The notes beneath the pieces are model-generated. The model searched no databases, was not told the DNA's origin, and saw only the letters and a list, made by a program, of their open reading frames with translations. This document shows, piece after piece, positions 1 through 8,114 of a stretch of DNA of 64,000 nt (position 1 is its first letter; each line of letters opens with the position of its first letter). The position numbers and the translations under genes were made by a program. Origin of the DNA: JABJOR01 sp965603075 (GTDB lineage Bacteria > Pseudomonadota > Alphaproteobacteria > Rhodospirillales > Casp-alpha2); the NCBI GenBank assembly GCA_965603075.1, contig CBFDBO010000001.1:248001-312000 (forward strand), read 5' to 3'.

Positions 1-1
1 A

Positions 2-385
2 CCTGATCGGATCGTTTTGGCCGGAGCATTTGGCAGCCATATTGATACCAAATACGCATTGGTTCTTGGCATGTTACCTGATTGCGATCTTGAAAAAGTC
101 AGCTCAGCGGGTAATGCCGCGGGGACGGGTGCTCGTATTGCTTTGTTAAATCAAAAGGCCCGCGACGAGATCGAAAACGTCGTACGCAATATTGAAAAAA
201 TTGAAACGGCTGTTGAACCAAAATTCCAAGAACACTTTGTTGAAGCCATGGCCTTCCCCCATAAAACAGCCCCCTACCCTAACTTATCAAAAGTCGTCAC
301 CCTACCGATTGATAAACACATTCAACATCCAGAAGGTGATGAGAACGCAAGTGGAAACAAGCGCCGCAGACGTCGCAGAAGTTAA
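2..385 (+). CDS. DUF4445/ASKHA corrinoid-protein reactivator, C-terminal part (5' truncated)
   Basis: The frame is open from the window edge, so this is the last 127 residues of a larger gene. It begins PDRIVLAGAFGSHID and contains a GNAAGTGAR segment, typical of the C-terminal ASKHA ATPase domain of RamA/RACo (DUF4445) proteins. These couple ATP hydrolysis to reductive reactivation of cob(II)alamin in corrinoid methyltransferases, and in some alphaproteobacteria in split B12-dependent methionine synthase. The protein ends in a run of six arginines. The N-terminal ferredoxin domain would lie upstream of the window. An MttB-family gene and metF about 22 kb away fit a corrinoid methyl-transfer role, but the actual partner is not visible. 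Confidence 0.75.
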   Translation, partial: PDRIVLAGAFGSHIDTKYALVLGMLPDCDLEKVSSAGNAAGTGARIALLNQKARDEIENVVRNIEKIETAVEPKFQEHFVEAMAFPHKTAPYPNLSKVVTLPIDKHIQHPEGDENASGNKRRRRRRS

Positions 386-393
386 GCCTGGGT

Positions 394-1731
394 ATGAGCA
401 CCACAAATTGGAATAAAAAGATCTGGCTGCTTGCAGGGCCGATCATGATTTCTAACATTTCCGTTCCCCTACTGGGTATTGTTGATACGGCCGTTGTGGG
501 ACAATTGGAAGGCGCGCATTATATTGGTGCGGTCGCCGTTGGCGCTCAGGTATTCAGCATCCTCTATTGGGGCTTTGGGTTCCTTCGAATGGGGACCACA
601 GGGTTCACCGCTCAATCTTATGGGGCGAGAGATGATCAACAGGTGCGGGCGTGGTTGCTGCGTGCCTTTGCAATTTCCATCATCGCTGGCTTAGCCCTTA
701 TCATTCTGCAACGACCATTGATGTGGGGCAGCATGATTATTATTTCGCCCAGCGATGAGGTCGCCCAAATGACCGATGCTTATTATTCCATTCGGATCTG
801 GGGGGCGCCCGCTGTTCTTATGGGGTATGCACTGCTGGGATGGTTTATCGGCATCCAGAATACGGCTGCGGTTTTAATGATCCAGCTTGGCATGAACGTC
901 ACAAACATCGTTCTTGATCTGATCTTCGTCATGGGCTTTGGTTGGGGTGTGGAGGGCGTCGCCCTTGCGACCGTAATTTCAGAAGTCGGTGCAGCCTTAT
1001 TTGGTTGCTGGCTGGTCTTACGTCATACCAAATCATTTTCTGGAACTTGGGACTTATCTACTATTCTACAATGGGACCGTATAAAAAGTTTGATGGGTCT
1101 TAACCGAGACATCTTTCTTCGAACGCTGTGTCTGCAATCGGTTTTTGTGATTACGATGGCTCTGGGTGCGCGGATGGGCGACACGTTTCTCGCTGTTAAT
1201 GCTGTCTTGATGTTATTTCAAGGGTTTATGGCATATGGCTTAGATGGTTTTGCCCACGCGGTTGAAACTCTATCTGGCTTTGCTTATGGCGCGAAAGATA
1301 AATCAGCGTTTAAAGCGGCGGTGAGAACATCAACCATTTGGGCCGTTGCATTCTCGCTACCGTTTTCAATTATCTTCTGGTTCTTTGGTGGAGAGATAAT
1401 CGACATTCTGACAAAGACCGAAACTGTACAAACTATCGCCCGAGATTATATTGTTTGGATAGCCATACTACCATTACTATCAGTTTGGAGTTTCCTGCTT
1501 GATGGTATTTTCTTTGGCATGACCAGAGGGAGCGATATGCGTAATGCAATGTTGATCTCAATGCTCGTCTATATCGCCACTATCAGTATTTTCAATGGCC
1601 CCTTAGAGATGGGTAATCATGGCTTATGGCTCGCGTTTTCAATATTTATGGTTGCACGTGCCGTAACATTAGGCGTGCGTTATCCTGCGTTAGAACGTTC
1701 ACTAGACAGAGTACCTGATAATACGCCCTGA
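394..1731 (+). CDS. MATE family efflux transporter (DinF-like)
   Basis: This 445-residue protein has about twelve hydrophobic segments and begins with the MATE-type stretch KIWLLAGPIMISNISVPLLG followed by VDTAVVGQL. MATE proteins are inner-membrane Na+ or H+ antiporters that export cationic drugs or metabolites. The length is normal and the two-fold repeat is apparent, the second half beginning near residue 235. It starts 8 bases after the upstream gene and may be co-transcribed with it. Its last 52 bases overlap the 3' end of the convergent GlxA regulator gene. The substrate cannot be inferred. Confidence 0.9.
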   Translation: MSTTNWNKKIWLLAGPIMISNISVPLLGIVDTAVVGQLEGAHYIGAVAVGAQVFSILYWGFGFLRMGTTGFTAQSYGARDDQQVRAWLLRAFAISIIAGLALIILQRPLMWGSMIIISPSDEVAQMTDAYYSIRIWGAPAVLMGYALLGWFIGIQNTAAVLMIQLGMNVTNIVLDLIFVMGFGWGVEGVALATVISEVGAALFGCWLVLRHTKSFSGTWDLSTILQWDRIKSLMGLNRDIFLRTLCLQSVFVITMALGARMGDTFLAVNAVLMLFQGFMAYGLDGFAHAVETLSGFAYGAKDKSAFKAAVRTSTIWAVAFSLPFSIIFWFFGGEIIDILTKTETVQTIARDYIVWIAILPLLSVWSFLLDGIFFGMTRGSDMRNAMLISMLVYIATISIFNGPLEMGNHGLWLAFSIFMVARAVTLGVRYPALERSLDRVPDNTP

Positions 1732-2741
1732 CGTTCTTCGCTCGGTGTTTTATGAAAATGTTCCCGGTAGCATTTGGAAAAATGGGACGCCGATACAAAA
1801 CCGCAAGCCAAAGCAACATCAAGTATGGACATGCTGGTTTGCAACAAAAGAAACCTTGAACGATCAATGCGTAATTTCAGATAATACCGGGTGGGTGCAG
1901 AACCGAGGTATTTATTAAATAACCGTTCGAGCTGTCGTGTTGATAGGTCAACTTCTTGCGCTAATTCAGCAAGGTTTTTAGGGTCCTCTAAGTTCTCTTC
2001 CATATAATTGATCACAGCCAACAACTTAGGATGTGACAACCCTAATCGGGACCTAAGCGCCATACGCTGCCCTTCGTTGCCTTCTCGTATTCGGTGGTGG
2101 ATCAGTTGGTCTGCTGCTGCCGTAGCGACCTTATGACCCGCGTGTGTTGCGATCATATGAAGCATTAAATCAATAGCCGCGGTTCCACCTGCGCAAGTGT
2201 AGCGATTACGGTCAATCTCATACAACTCTGGAACAATTTCTATGTTCGGGAAGTCTTCCGATAGGCCCGAAAGGTTTTCCCAATGAATGGTGCAGCGGTA
2301 CCCATCGAGGAGCCCTGCTTTTGCTAGAATAAATGTTCCCGTACAGATCGCGCCCATATGGCACCCGTGTGAAGCGAGCCTGCGCAAAGCCCCCAATAAC
2401 TCCTTGGATGCATAGTTTTTAACATTCCAACCAGAACAGACAAAAACCATATCCAGCTTTTGTATGTCTGCCAACGTCCCGTCAACTTGCAGATTAATAC
2501 TATTGCTGGCCGTAACAGGATCACCATCCATAGAACAGGTTATATATTCATAGATATTACGATCACTGACATAATTTGCATGGCGAAGGGCTTCTATCGC
2601 CGAAGCATAGGCAATCATGCTGAATTGAGGAACCAGAACAAACCCAACTCTGAGTGTTCTGACAGAGCCAGATAGCACAACAGGTTCAATTGGTCCCGAA
2701 ATATGGCGTGTATTATTCTTCACTTTATATAAACCCATCAA
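1680..2741 (-). CDS. GlxA family transcriptional regulator (DJ-1/PfpI domain plus AraC HTH), copy 1
   Basis: This 353-residue protein has an N-terminal DJ-1/PfpI-like domain (about residues 28-195, with MGAICTGTF placing a cysteine at the nucleophile-elbow position) and a C-terminal AraC-type double helix-turn-helix (about 235-335, with LSTRQLERLFNKYLG and CGFVSASHFSKCYRE). The family includes GbdR, CdhR and ArgR-type activators of betaine, carnitine and amino-acid catabolism. It is divergent from a second regulator of the same architecture, with about 200 bases between them. It may control itself, the eut genes or the MATE exporter. The effector is unknown. Confidence 0.88.
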   Translation of the reverse strand: MMGLYKVKNNTRHISGPIEPVVLSGSVRTLRVGFVLVPQFSMIAYASAIEALRHANYVSDRNIYEYITCSMDGDPVTASNSINLQVDGTLADIQKLDMVFVCSGWNVKNYASKELLGALRRLASHGCHMGAICTGTFILAKAGLLDGYRCTIHWENLSGLSEDFPNIEIVPELYEIDRNRYTCAGGTAAIDLMLHMIATHAGHKVATAAADQLIHHRIREGNEGQRMALRSRLGLSHPKLLAVINYMEENLEDPKNLAELAQEVDLSTRQLERLFNKYLGSAPTRYYLKLRIDRSRFLLLQTSMSILDVALACGFVSASHFSKCYREHFHKTPSEERQGVLSGTLSSERSNAG

Positions 2742-2845
2742 CGATCATAGAGCCACTATAACAGATGGCTAAAATTGTGTTTTTACCACCAAGAAGTCAA
2801 CATCGCATCTGTAATGTTGGGAAAATATCAATTTTTAACAAATAT

Positions 2846-2875
2846 TATTACGACCTCGAATTGTTTTATTGCGAC
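2846..2875. promoter_or_regulatory. Candidate AraC-type operator: direct repeat in the divergent GlxA intergenic region
   Basis: TATTACGAC at 2846-2854 and TATTGCGAC at 2867-2875 are direct repeats with one mismatch, spaced 21 bases start to start (two helical turns). This is the usual geometry of AraC-family half-sites. They lie 69 bases upstream of the second regulator's start, in the only intergenic space serving both regulators. Binding is inferred, not shown. Confidence 0.4.
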
Positions 2876-2943
2876 AAGGTGATTTATTCCGTTAAACTAC
2901 CATAAATAGCCAATTTGATTTAACGACCCGAGAATATTCACGC

Positions 2944-3921
2944 ATGTTAAACACTGCTCCTACCAATGAACCGCAACGGGTTGGATTTTTGCTTATTCCG
3001 CAATTTCCCATGCTCTCGTTTACAGCTGCTGTAGAACCCTTACGATCGGCCAACCGGATGAGCGGCAAAGAACTCTACACGTGGGAGATCTTCACCATTG
3101 ACGGGGAACCGGTTTATTCCAGCAGTGGCATTGCCTTAATGCCCGACAAACATATCGATCAAGTTAGCAATTACCCCGCCATGATCGTCTGCGCGGGCAT
3201 TGACCCACAAAATTATCATGAACATCATACCTTATCATGGTTACGGCAACTAGCGCGGCATGGTTGTCAAATGGGGGGGGTATCCGGCGGGGCATATGTT
3301 CTAGCCCATGCGGGGTTGCTTGATGCAAATCGTTGCACCATCCACTGGGAATACCTGACGAGCTTTTCTGAAGACTTCCCGCAAATTGATGTCACCACCA
3401 ATTTATTTGAAATCGATGGCAACCGTTTTACTTCGGCTGGGGCGGGTGCAACGCTTGATATGATGCTGCATCTTATAGCCAGACAGCAAGGGCATGACCT
3501 GAGCATCGCTGTGGCAGAACAATTTTCGCACATCGGTAGCAACGACCCGGAAGCTCCTCAGCGTCTGCCCATCAGGCGACGACTACAAATTAGCAACCCA
3601 AACTTGATTGCCGTGGTAGAGCAAATGGAAGCCAACCTCGAAGACCCAATAAGCCGTGAAGACCTTGCTGCCAGTGTGGGGTTATCCATACGACAGGTCG
3701 AACGGTTGTTTATGAAATACCTTCACATGACACCCTCTCGTTATTATTTGAGATTAAGATTAAAACGCTCTCAAATGTTATTATCCCAGACCTCAATGAC
3801 AATCCTTGAAATTTCAGTTGCTTGTGGTTTTATTTCTTCCTCTCATTTTTCTAAATGCTACCGAGAAATGTATAATCACCCCCCCCGTTTTGAACGTGCC
3901 CCCACAAATAGGAATGCATAG
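2944..3921 (+). CDS. GlxA family transcriptional regulator, copy 2, first gene of the eut operon
   Basis: This 325-residue paralogue of the divergent regulator has the same layout: DJ-1/PfpI-like domain (about 10-175) and AraC HTH (about 215-315, LSIRQVERLFMKYLH and CGFISSSHFSKCYRE). The elbow cysteine of copy 1 is replaced (MGGVSGGAY), so the domain is probably a ligand sensor only. It ends 3 bases before eutA and is very likely its operon partner and regulator, whereas ectoine genes elsewhere usually use the MocR-type EnuR or other regulators. The gene has two 8-base homopolymers, G8 at 3273-3280 and C8 at 3879-3886, where slippage would disrupt it. Confidence 0.88.
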   Translation: MLNTAPTNEPQRVGFLLIPQFPMLSFTAAVEPLRSANRMSGKELYTWEIFTIDGEPVYSSSGIALMPDKHIDQVSNYPAMIVCAGIDPQNYHEHHTLSWLRQLARHGCQMGGVSGGAYVLAHAGLLDANRCTIHWEYLTSFSEDFPQIDVTTNLFEIDGNRFTSAGAGATLDMMLHLIARQQGHDLSIAVAEQFSHIGSNDPEAPQRLPIRRRLQISNPNLIAVVEQMEANLEDPISREDLAASVGLSIRQVERLFMKYLHMTPSRYYLRLRLKRSQMLLSQTSMTILEISVACGFISSSHFSKCYREMYNHPPRFERAPTNRNA

Positions 3922-3924
3922 ATT

Positions 3925-4662
3925 ATGCGACAATTTACCCCCAGACCAAGACTAGGAACTCAAGCACGCATTGGCTTAATATCCTTATCCAGCGACCCTT
4001 CGGCTGAAGCTGAATGGCGTTCTATGTTACCGGACGAAGACATTGCAATGTTTGTTTCACGTATTCCCTATGCCTCTAATTGCACCCCGGAACATTTGAA
4101 AGCCATGGGACCGGAAATGACGAAGGCAGCCTCATTGCTAGAACCCGAATTAGATATCGGCGCCATATGTTATGGCTGCACTTCTGGCACAGTTTCCATT
4201 GGTTATGACGCCGTTGAAAAAGGTATCAGAGATGCTCACCCCGGCATGCCTGTGGTCACGCCAATTTCAGCAGCCGTCTCGGCATGCCGACAAATGCAAT
4301 TACACAATATCAGTATTGTTACCCCCTATAGCGATCTTATCAATGAAGGGATTGCGCAATATCTGAAAGATGCTGACATTAATATTATCGGCATGACCGG
4401 GTTTGGTTTAACCAATGACAATGATATTGGTAGCATCCCACTTGATGCGCTTATAGAAGCGGCTCAAGATGTGATTACCAACCAAAGTGAAGGTATATTT
4501 TTCTCCTGCACTGGATTGAATATGGTGAAGGATATTGCTGGCCTTGAAGGCTTATTTGACATACCTGTCATCACCAGCAATCAAGCAATGTTATGGGAAA
4601 CCCTTCGCAAAGCAAATTATGCCAAAGCCATCAACGGCTATGGTAAATTAATGTTATTATAA
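3925..4662 (+). CDS. eutA: Ectoine utilization protein EutA-like (Asp/Glu racemase / maleate isomerase family)
   Basis: This 245-residue protein belongs to the Asp/Glu racemase and maleate isomerase superfamily. It has the two expected cysteine motifs, ICYGCTSGT (Cys85) and FFSCTGLNM (Cys195), and ends in VITSNQAMLW followed by a GYG turn. The overall pattern, such as RIGLISLSSDPSAE near the start and VTPISAAVSACRQM in the middle, resembles what I recall of EutA from ectoine-degradation clusters. EutA is thought to act on an ectoine-derived intermediate, with an unsettled reaction. It is sandwiched between a GlxA regulator (3-base gap) and eutD (13-base gap), forming a compact operon. Maleate isomerase or arylmalonate decarboxylase activity is the alternative. 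Confidence 0.72.
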   Translation: MRQFTPRPRLGTQARIGLISLSSDPSAEAEWRSMLPDEDIAMFVSRIPYASNCTPEHLKAMGPEMTKAASLLEPELDIGAICYGCTSGTVSIGYDAVEKGIRDAHPGMPVVTPISAAVSACRQMQLHNISIVTPYSDLINEGIAQYLKDADINIIGMTGFGLTNDNDIGSIPLDALIEAAQDVITNQSEGIFFSCTGLNMVKDIAGLEGLFDIPVITSNQAMLWETLRKANYAKAINGYGKLMLL

Positions 4663-4675
4663 GTGAGAAGAACAA

Positions 4676-5860
4676 ATGACCCATTCTAACCATCCCTTTC
4701 CCAATGAAGAATATGAGGCCCGTATAACGGCAACAAAGACAAGCATGATCGATCGAGGAATCGATGTCATGGTTTCCTGTAACCCTGCCAATATGAACTA
4801 TCTAACCGGTTATGATGGATGGTCATTTTATACCCCACAAGCCGTCATCATTGCCTTGGATATAGATCAACCCGTTTGCATCGTCCGCCAAATGGATGTG
4901 AACGGTGGCCGTGTTACCACATTCTTGGATGATGAGAATATGATTGGGTATCCCGATAATTATGTTCAATCCACCGAACGGCACCCCATGGACTGGATCA
5001 CAGAGGAGATGAACAGGCGCGGATTAGGGCGTGGCACCATAGGTGTTGAAATGGACGCCTATTATTACACAGCGGCTTCTCATGCGGCACTCAACAAAGG
5101 TCTCCCTAATGCTAAACTGGTTGATGCAACCAGGTTGGTAAATTGGGTGCGGGTTGTTAAATCTGAAATTGAGATCGGTTATATGAAGGCCGCGGCTCGG
5201 ATTGTTGAACGCGCCACACAGCGCGCCTATGACACAATTGCGCCGGGTGTTCGGCAATGTGACGCGGCAGCAGAAATTTTTCATGCCCAGATAAGTGGCA
5301 CAGCTGAATTTGGTGGTGATTATACCTCTCTGGTACCCATGCTGCCCACCGGGGTTGGCACATCGACACCTCACCTAACATGGAACGACAAACCGTTTGT
5401 TGTCGGCGAAGCAACTATTTTGGAATTGGCTGGGGCACATCATCATTATCATTGCCCCATGGCACGGACACTGCACTTGGGGCCCCCTCCCCCAAAGCTA
5501 TCAGACACCAGTGAAATTGTGATGGAGGGCTTGGCGCTGGCATTAGAGGCTGCTAAACCGGGCGTTACCTGTGAAGAGGTGGAACTGGCGTGGCGCAATA
5601 GCATTGCCAAACATGGTTTAACCAAGGAATCCCGCATTGGGTATTCTACCGGGGTGAACTATCCACCTGATTGGGGTGAACATACTTTAAGTTTACGTCC
5701 CGGTGATAAAACCATCTTGCAAGAAAACATGACAATTCATTTGATACCGGGTATTTGGATGGATGATTGGGGGATTGAGATCAGCGAATGTTTCCATGTT
5801 ACGGCTACGGGCGCAGAAACATTCTGTGACTTCCCCAGAGAACTCTACATAAAGACATAA
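4676..5860 (+). CDS. eutD: Ectoine hydrolase-like M24-fold enzyme (EutD/DoeA)
   Basis: This 394-residue protein has the creatinase/aminopeptidase P (M24) fold. The N-terminal domain includes NYLTGYDGWSFY and YVQSTERHPM, and the C-terminal domain includes PHLTWNDKPF, HHHYHCPMARTLHLG and DWGEHTLSLRPGD, a pattern I associate with DoeA/EutD. At the usual M24 metal-ligand positions the first aspartate is Glu (LELAG) and the second lies in HCPMART instead of SDxTRT, which fits the non-metallo mechanism reported for ectoine hydrolase. EutD opens ectoine to N-acetyl-2,4-diaminobutyrate in the cytoplasm. The start ATG follows a GAGAAG-like site and the gene ends just before a strong terminator. Confidence 0.78.
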   Translation: MTHSNHPFPNEEYEARITATKTSMIDRGIDVMVSCNPANMNYLTGYDGWSFYTPQAVIIALDIDQPVCIVRQMDVNGGRVTTFLDDENMIGYPDNYVQSTERHPMDWITEEMNRRGLGRGTIGVEMDAYYYTAASHAALNKGLPNAKLVDATRLVNWVRVVKSEIEIGYMKAAARIVERATQRAYDTIAPGVRQCDAAAEIFHAQISGTAEFGGDYTSLVPMLPTGVGTSTPHLTWNDKPFVVGEATILELAGAHHHYHCPMARTLHLGPPPPKLSDTSEIVMEGLALALEAAKPGVTCEEVELAWRNSIAKHGLTKESRIGYSTGVNYPPDWGEHTLSLRPGDKTILQENMTIHLIPGIWMDDWGIEISECFHVTATGAETFCDFPRELYIKT

Positions 5861-5862
5861 AC

Positions 5863-5895
5863 AAAAAACCCCGGAATAACATTCCGGGGTTTTTT
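5863..5895. terminator. Bidirectional rho-independent terminator between eutD and potC
   Basis: The stem CCCCGGAAT/ATTCCGGGG with a 3-base loop (AAC) is flanked by A6 on the left and T6 on the right. It can therefore terminate transcription from both converging operons. It begins 2 bases after the eutD stop and ends 5 bases before the potC stop. Confidence 0.92.
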
Positions 5896-5900
5896 ATAAT

Positions 5901-6755
5901 TTATTGCGGGGTCAAACCACGTAATTTCTCTGAACGGCGCCTGAGTAATTCAAGTGTCGTCAGCAGACATATGGATAAGAAGACCAACAATGTTGCCACC
6001 GCCAAAATAGTCGGACTAATTTGCTCTCGCAGTCCTGACCACATTTGTTTTGGAATGGTACGCTGTTCAAACCCGGCCATGAATAAAACCATCACCACTT
6101 CATCAAAAGATGTGATGAAAGCAAACAAAGCACCGGAAATAACACCCGGTAGAATAAGCGGCATGGTCACTTTAAAGAAAGACCGTATTGGATGACAACC
6201 AAGGCTGGCTGCCGCCCGTACTAAACTTTGATCAAAGCTCGACAGGGTGGCCGTCACCGTGATGACAACAAACGGTGTTCCCAATACGGCGTGCGATAAG
6301 ATGATACCAAAATACGTCTGGGTGATGTTGATTTTCGAATAGAAAAAGAACATAGCAGCCGCAGAAATAATGATTGGGACAATCATGGGCGATATTAACA
6401 ACATCATGATCAAATTTCGATAAGGCATATAAGGTCTGCTTAACCCCAAGGCCGCAAGCGTTCCTAGGGTAGTCGACAATATGGTCGCGAAGAAACCAAT
6501 GATGAAGCTATTCTTCATGGAATGAATCCATTGTTCATTGGAAATCATGTCTTTATACCAACGCATGGAGTATGCATCTGGATCAAATGTCAACATACCC
6601 GGCGTAAAGGTGAAATAGGGTTCAGCATTGAATGACAAAGGAATGATCACCAAGATCGGCATGATCAGAAAGATAAAGATCATGGTACAACCGATGCGAA
6701 AACCGTAATACCAAGTTTTCTCAAGTGTTCCAGCGTAGGGAGGAATTCCAGACAT
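5901..6755 (-). CDS. PotC-type ABC transporter permease
   Basis: This 284-residue inner-membrane protein has six predicted helices and the permease EAA loop (SLVRAAASLGCHPIRSFFKVTMPLILPG), matching the second permease of spermidine/putrescine-type importers. It is the last gene of the minus-strand operon ABC-ATPase, binding protein, PotB, PotC, starting 5 bases after potB. The family imports polyamines, but related systems take up betaine-like and other small cationic or zwitterionic compounds, so the substrate is left open. Confidence 0.88.
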   Translation of the reverse strand: MSGIPPYAGTLEKTWYYGFRIGCTMIFIFLIMPILVIIPLSFNAEPYFTFTPGMLTFDPDAYSMRWYKDMISNEQWIHSMKNSFIIGFFATILSTTLGTLAALGLSRPYMPYRNLIMMLLISPMIVPIIISAAAMFFFYSKINITQTYFGIILSHAVLGTPFVVITVTATLSSFDQSLVRAAASLGCHPIRSFFKVTMPLILPGVISGALFAFITSFDEVVMVLFMAGFEQRTIPKQMWSGLREQISPTILAVATLLVFLSICLLTTLELLRRRSEKLRGLTPQ

Positions 6756-6760
6756 ATTTC

Positions 6761-8032
6761 TTATCCCATTTTCATATTATCAATGCCGACAAGCTTATTA
6801 TAAGCCCAATAAATCAGCAGAATTGAAGCCAATAACAGGGAACCGAGAGCAGCAGCGAGCCCCCAATTCAAAGATTTTTGCATATGGAAGGCTATAAGAT
6901 TTGAAATCAGTGTACCCGATTGTCCACCAACCAAAGCGGGGGTGATGTAATAACCAACAGAGAGAATGAACACTAAAATAGAGCCCGCCCCAATACCCGG
7001 TAAGGTCAATGGCAAGTATACTCTCCACCACGCATAAGCCGGATTTGCCCCCATAGAACGTGCAGCACGCATATAACTAGGAGGAATGGTTTTCATAACA
7101 CTAAATAATGGCAGCACCATGAAGGGCAGCAGAATATGTGTCATGGCAACAACGGTACCAGTTAAATTATAAATCATTTGTATTCGGTCAGCATCTTCGA
7201 TAAAGCCGAAATATACCATTAAACTATTTAACGTGCCCTCCGTTTGTAAGAGCACAATCCATGACGTGGTTCGAACAAGCAGTGATGTCCAAAACGGCAA
7301 TAACACCAAAATCATCAATAGATTACTGGTTTTGAGAGGCAACGTGGCCATCAAAAACGATATGGGATAGGCCAACAATATACAAATTATCGTAATGGCG
7401 ATACTAACCATGAACGTTCGTACAAATAACTTTTTATAGATTTGCATATTGTCAGGCTGGCTGATAATTTCGCCACTATTATCGTAGCGCATATCAAGTG
7501 CATTAAGATAAAAACCCGCGGTGAATTCTTGCGAGGCTTTTTGTAAAGCAACCCACGTATCTAAATTACCCCATTTTTTATTGGTTTTAATGAACCACTC
7601 TTTATAGGGGCCTTCTTCTAGCTTTTTAATTTTACGAGCAGTACTGGTTATCATAGAACGTGTACCAGGAAGGTCATAATTAAGCCGCGTGGCAATTTTG
7701 CCTTGATTTTTTGTAAGCGTTGCCGCCTTCAAATCCTTTGCAAGAATGGCAAACATGGCTTCATCTGGTACGGATTTCCCATCCCATTGTACTATCTCAG
7801 CACTGAAGTTGGGCATATTTGAATTAATAGCCGGGTTGTCGACACTACTAAATAGCATCAGACCAATCGGTACAATAAAGGATACAAAAATAAAGGCTAG
7901 CAAGGGCAATGCCAGCAGGAATGCCTTTTTGCGCTTGCTTCTTTCCGCGCGCGCAAGAGCTAGTTTTAAAGGAATGCCAGAAGCATCTAACATTAACCCA
8001 TTTTCAGTTGGATTGGAGGTTGCTCCAGCCAT
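6761..8032 (-). CDS. PotB-type ABC transporter permease with enlarged periplasmic loop
   Basis: This is the first permease of the importer, at 423 residues about 130 longer than typical PotB. A first helix (about residues 37-60, AFLLALPLLAFIFVSFIVP) is followed by a hydrophilic stretch of some 150 residues before the second helix (about 205). The C-terminal half has the usual helices and EAA loop (YMRAARSMGANPAYAWWRVYLPL). The insert would face the periplasm and may help dock the binding protein. Similar long PotB variants occur in proteobacteria, so it is notable but not unique. Confidence 0.87.
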   Translation of the reverse strand: MAGATSNPTENGLMLDASGIPLKLALARAERSKRKKAFLLALPLLAFIFVSFIVPIGLMLFSSVDNPAINSNMPNFSAEIVQWDGKSVPDEAMFAILAKDLKAATLTKNQGKIATRLNYDLPGTRSMITSTARKIKKLEEGPYKEWFIKTNKKWGNLDTWVALQKASQEFTAGFYLNALDMRYDNSGEIISQPDNMQIYKKLFVRTFMVSIAITIICILLAYPISFLMATLPLKTSNLLMILVLLPFWTSLLVRTTSWIVLLQTEGTLNSLMVYFGFIEDADRIQMIYNLTGTVVAMTHILLPFMVLPLFSVMKTIPPSYMRAARSMGANPAYAWWRVYLPLTLPGIGAGSILVFILSVGYYITPALVGGQSGTLISNLIAFHMQKSLNWGLAAALGSLLLASILLIYWAYNKLVGIDNMKMG

Positions 8033-8072
8033 GCTCTTTACGCCTTTTATTGTTTAAATATGAATAAAAGAA

Positions 8073-8106
8073 TGACCGGGAGGCGCCCAAAGGTACCTCC
8101 CGGTCA
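8073..8106 (-). promoter_or_regulatory. Intercistronic hairpin between potD and potB
   Basis: A perfect 11-bp inverted repeat, TGACCGGGAGG and CCTCCCGGTCA with a 12-base loop, follows the binding-protein gene. There is no T-run on the minus strand, so complete termination is unlikely. It more plausibly protects the upstream mRNA or attenuates, raising binding-protein output over permeases, as intercistronic hairpins do in other ABC operons. Confidence 0.7.
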
Positions 8107-8114
8107 AAGTAACC

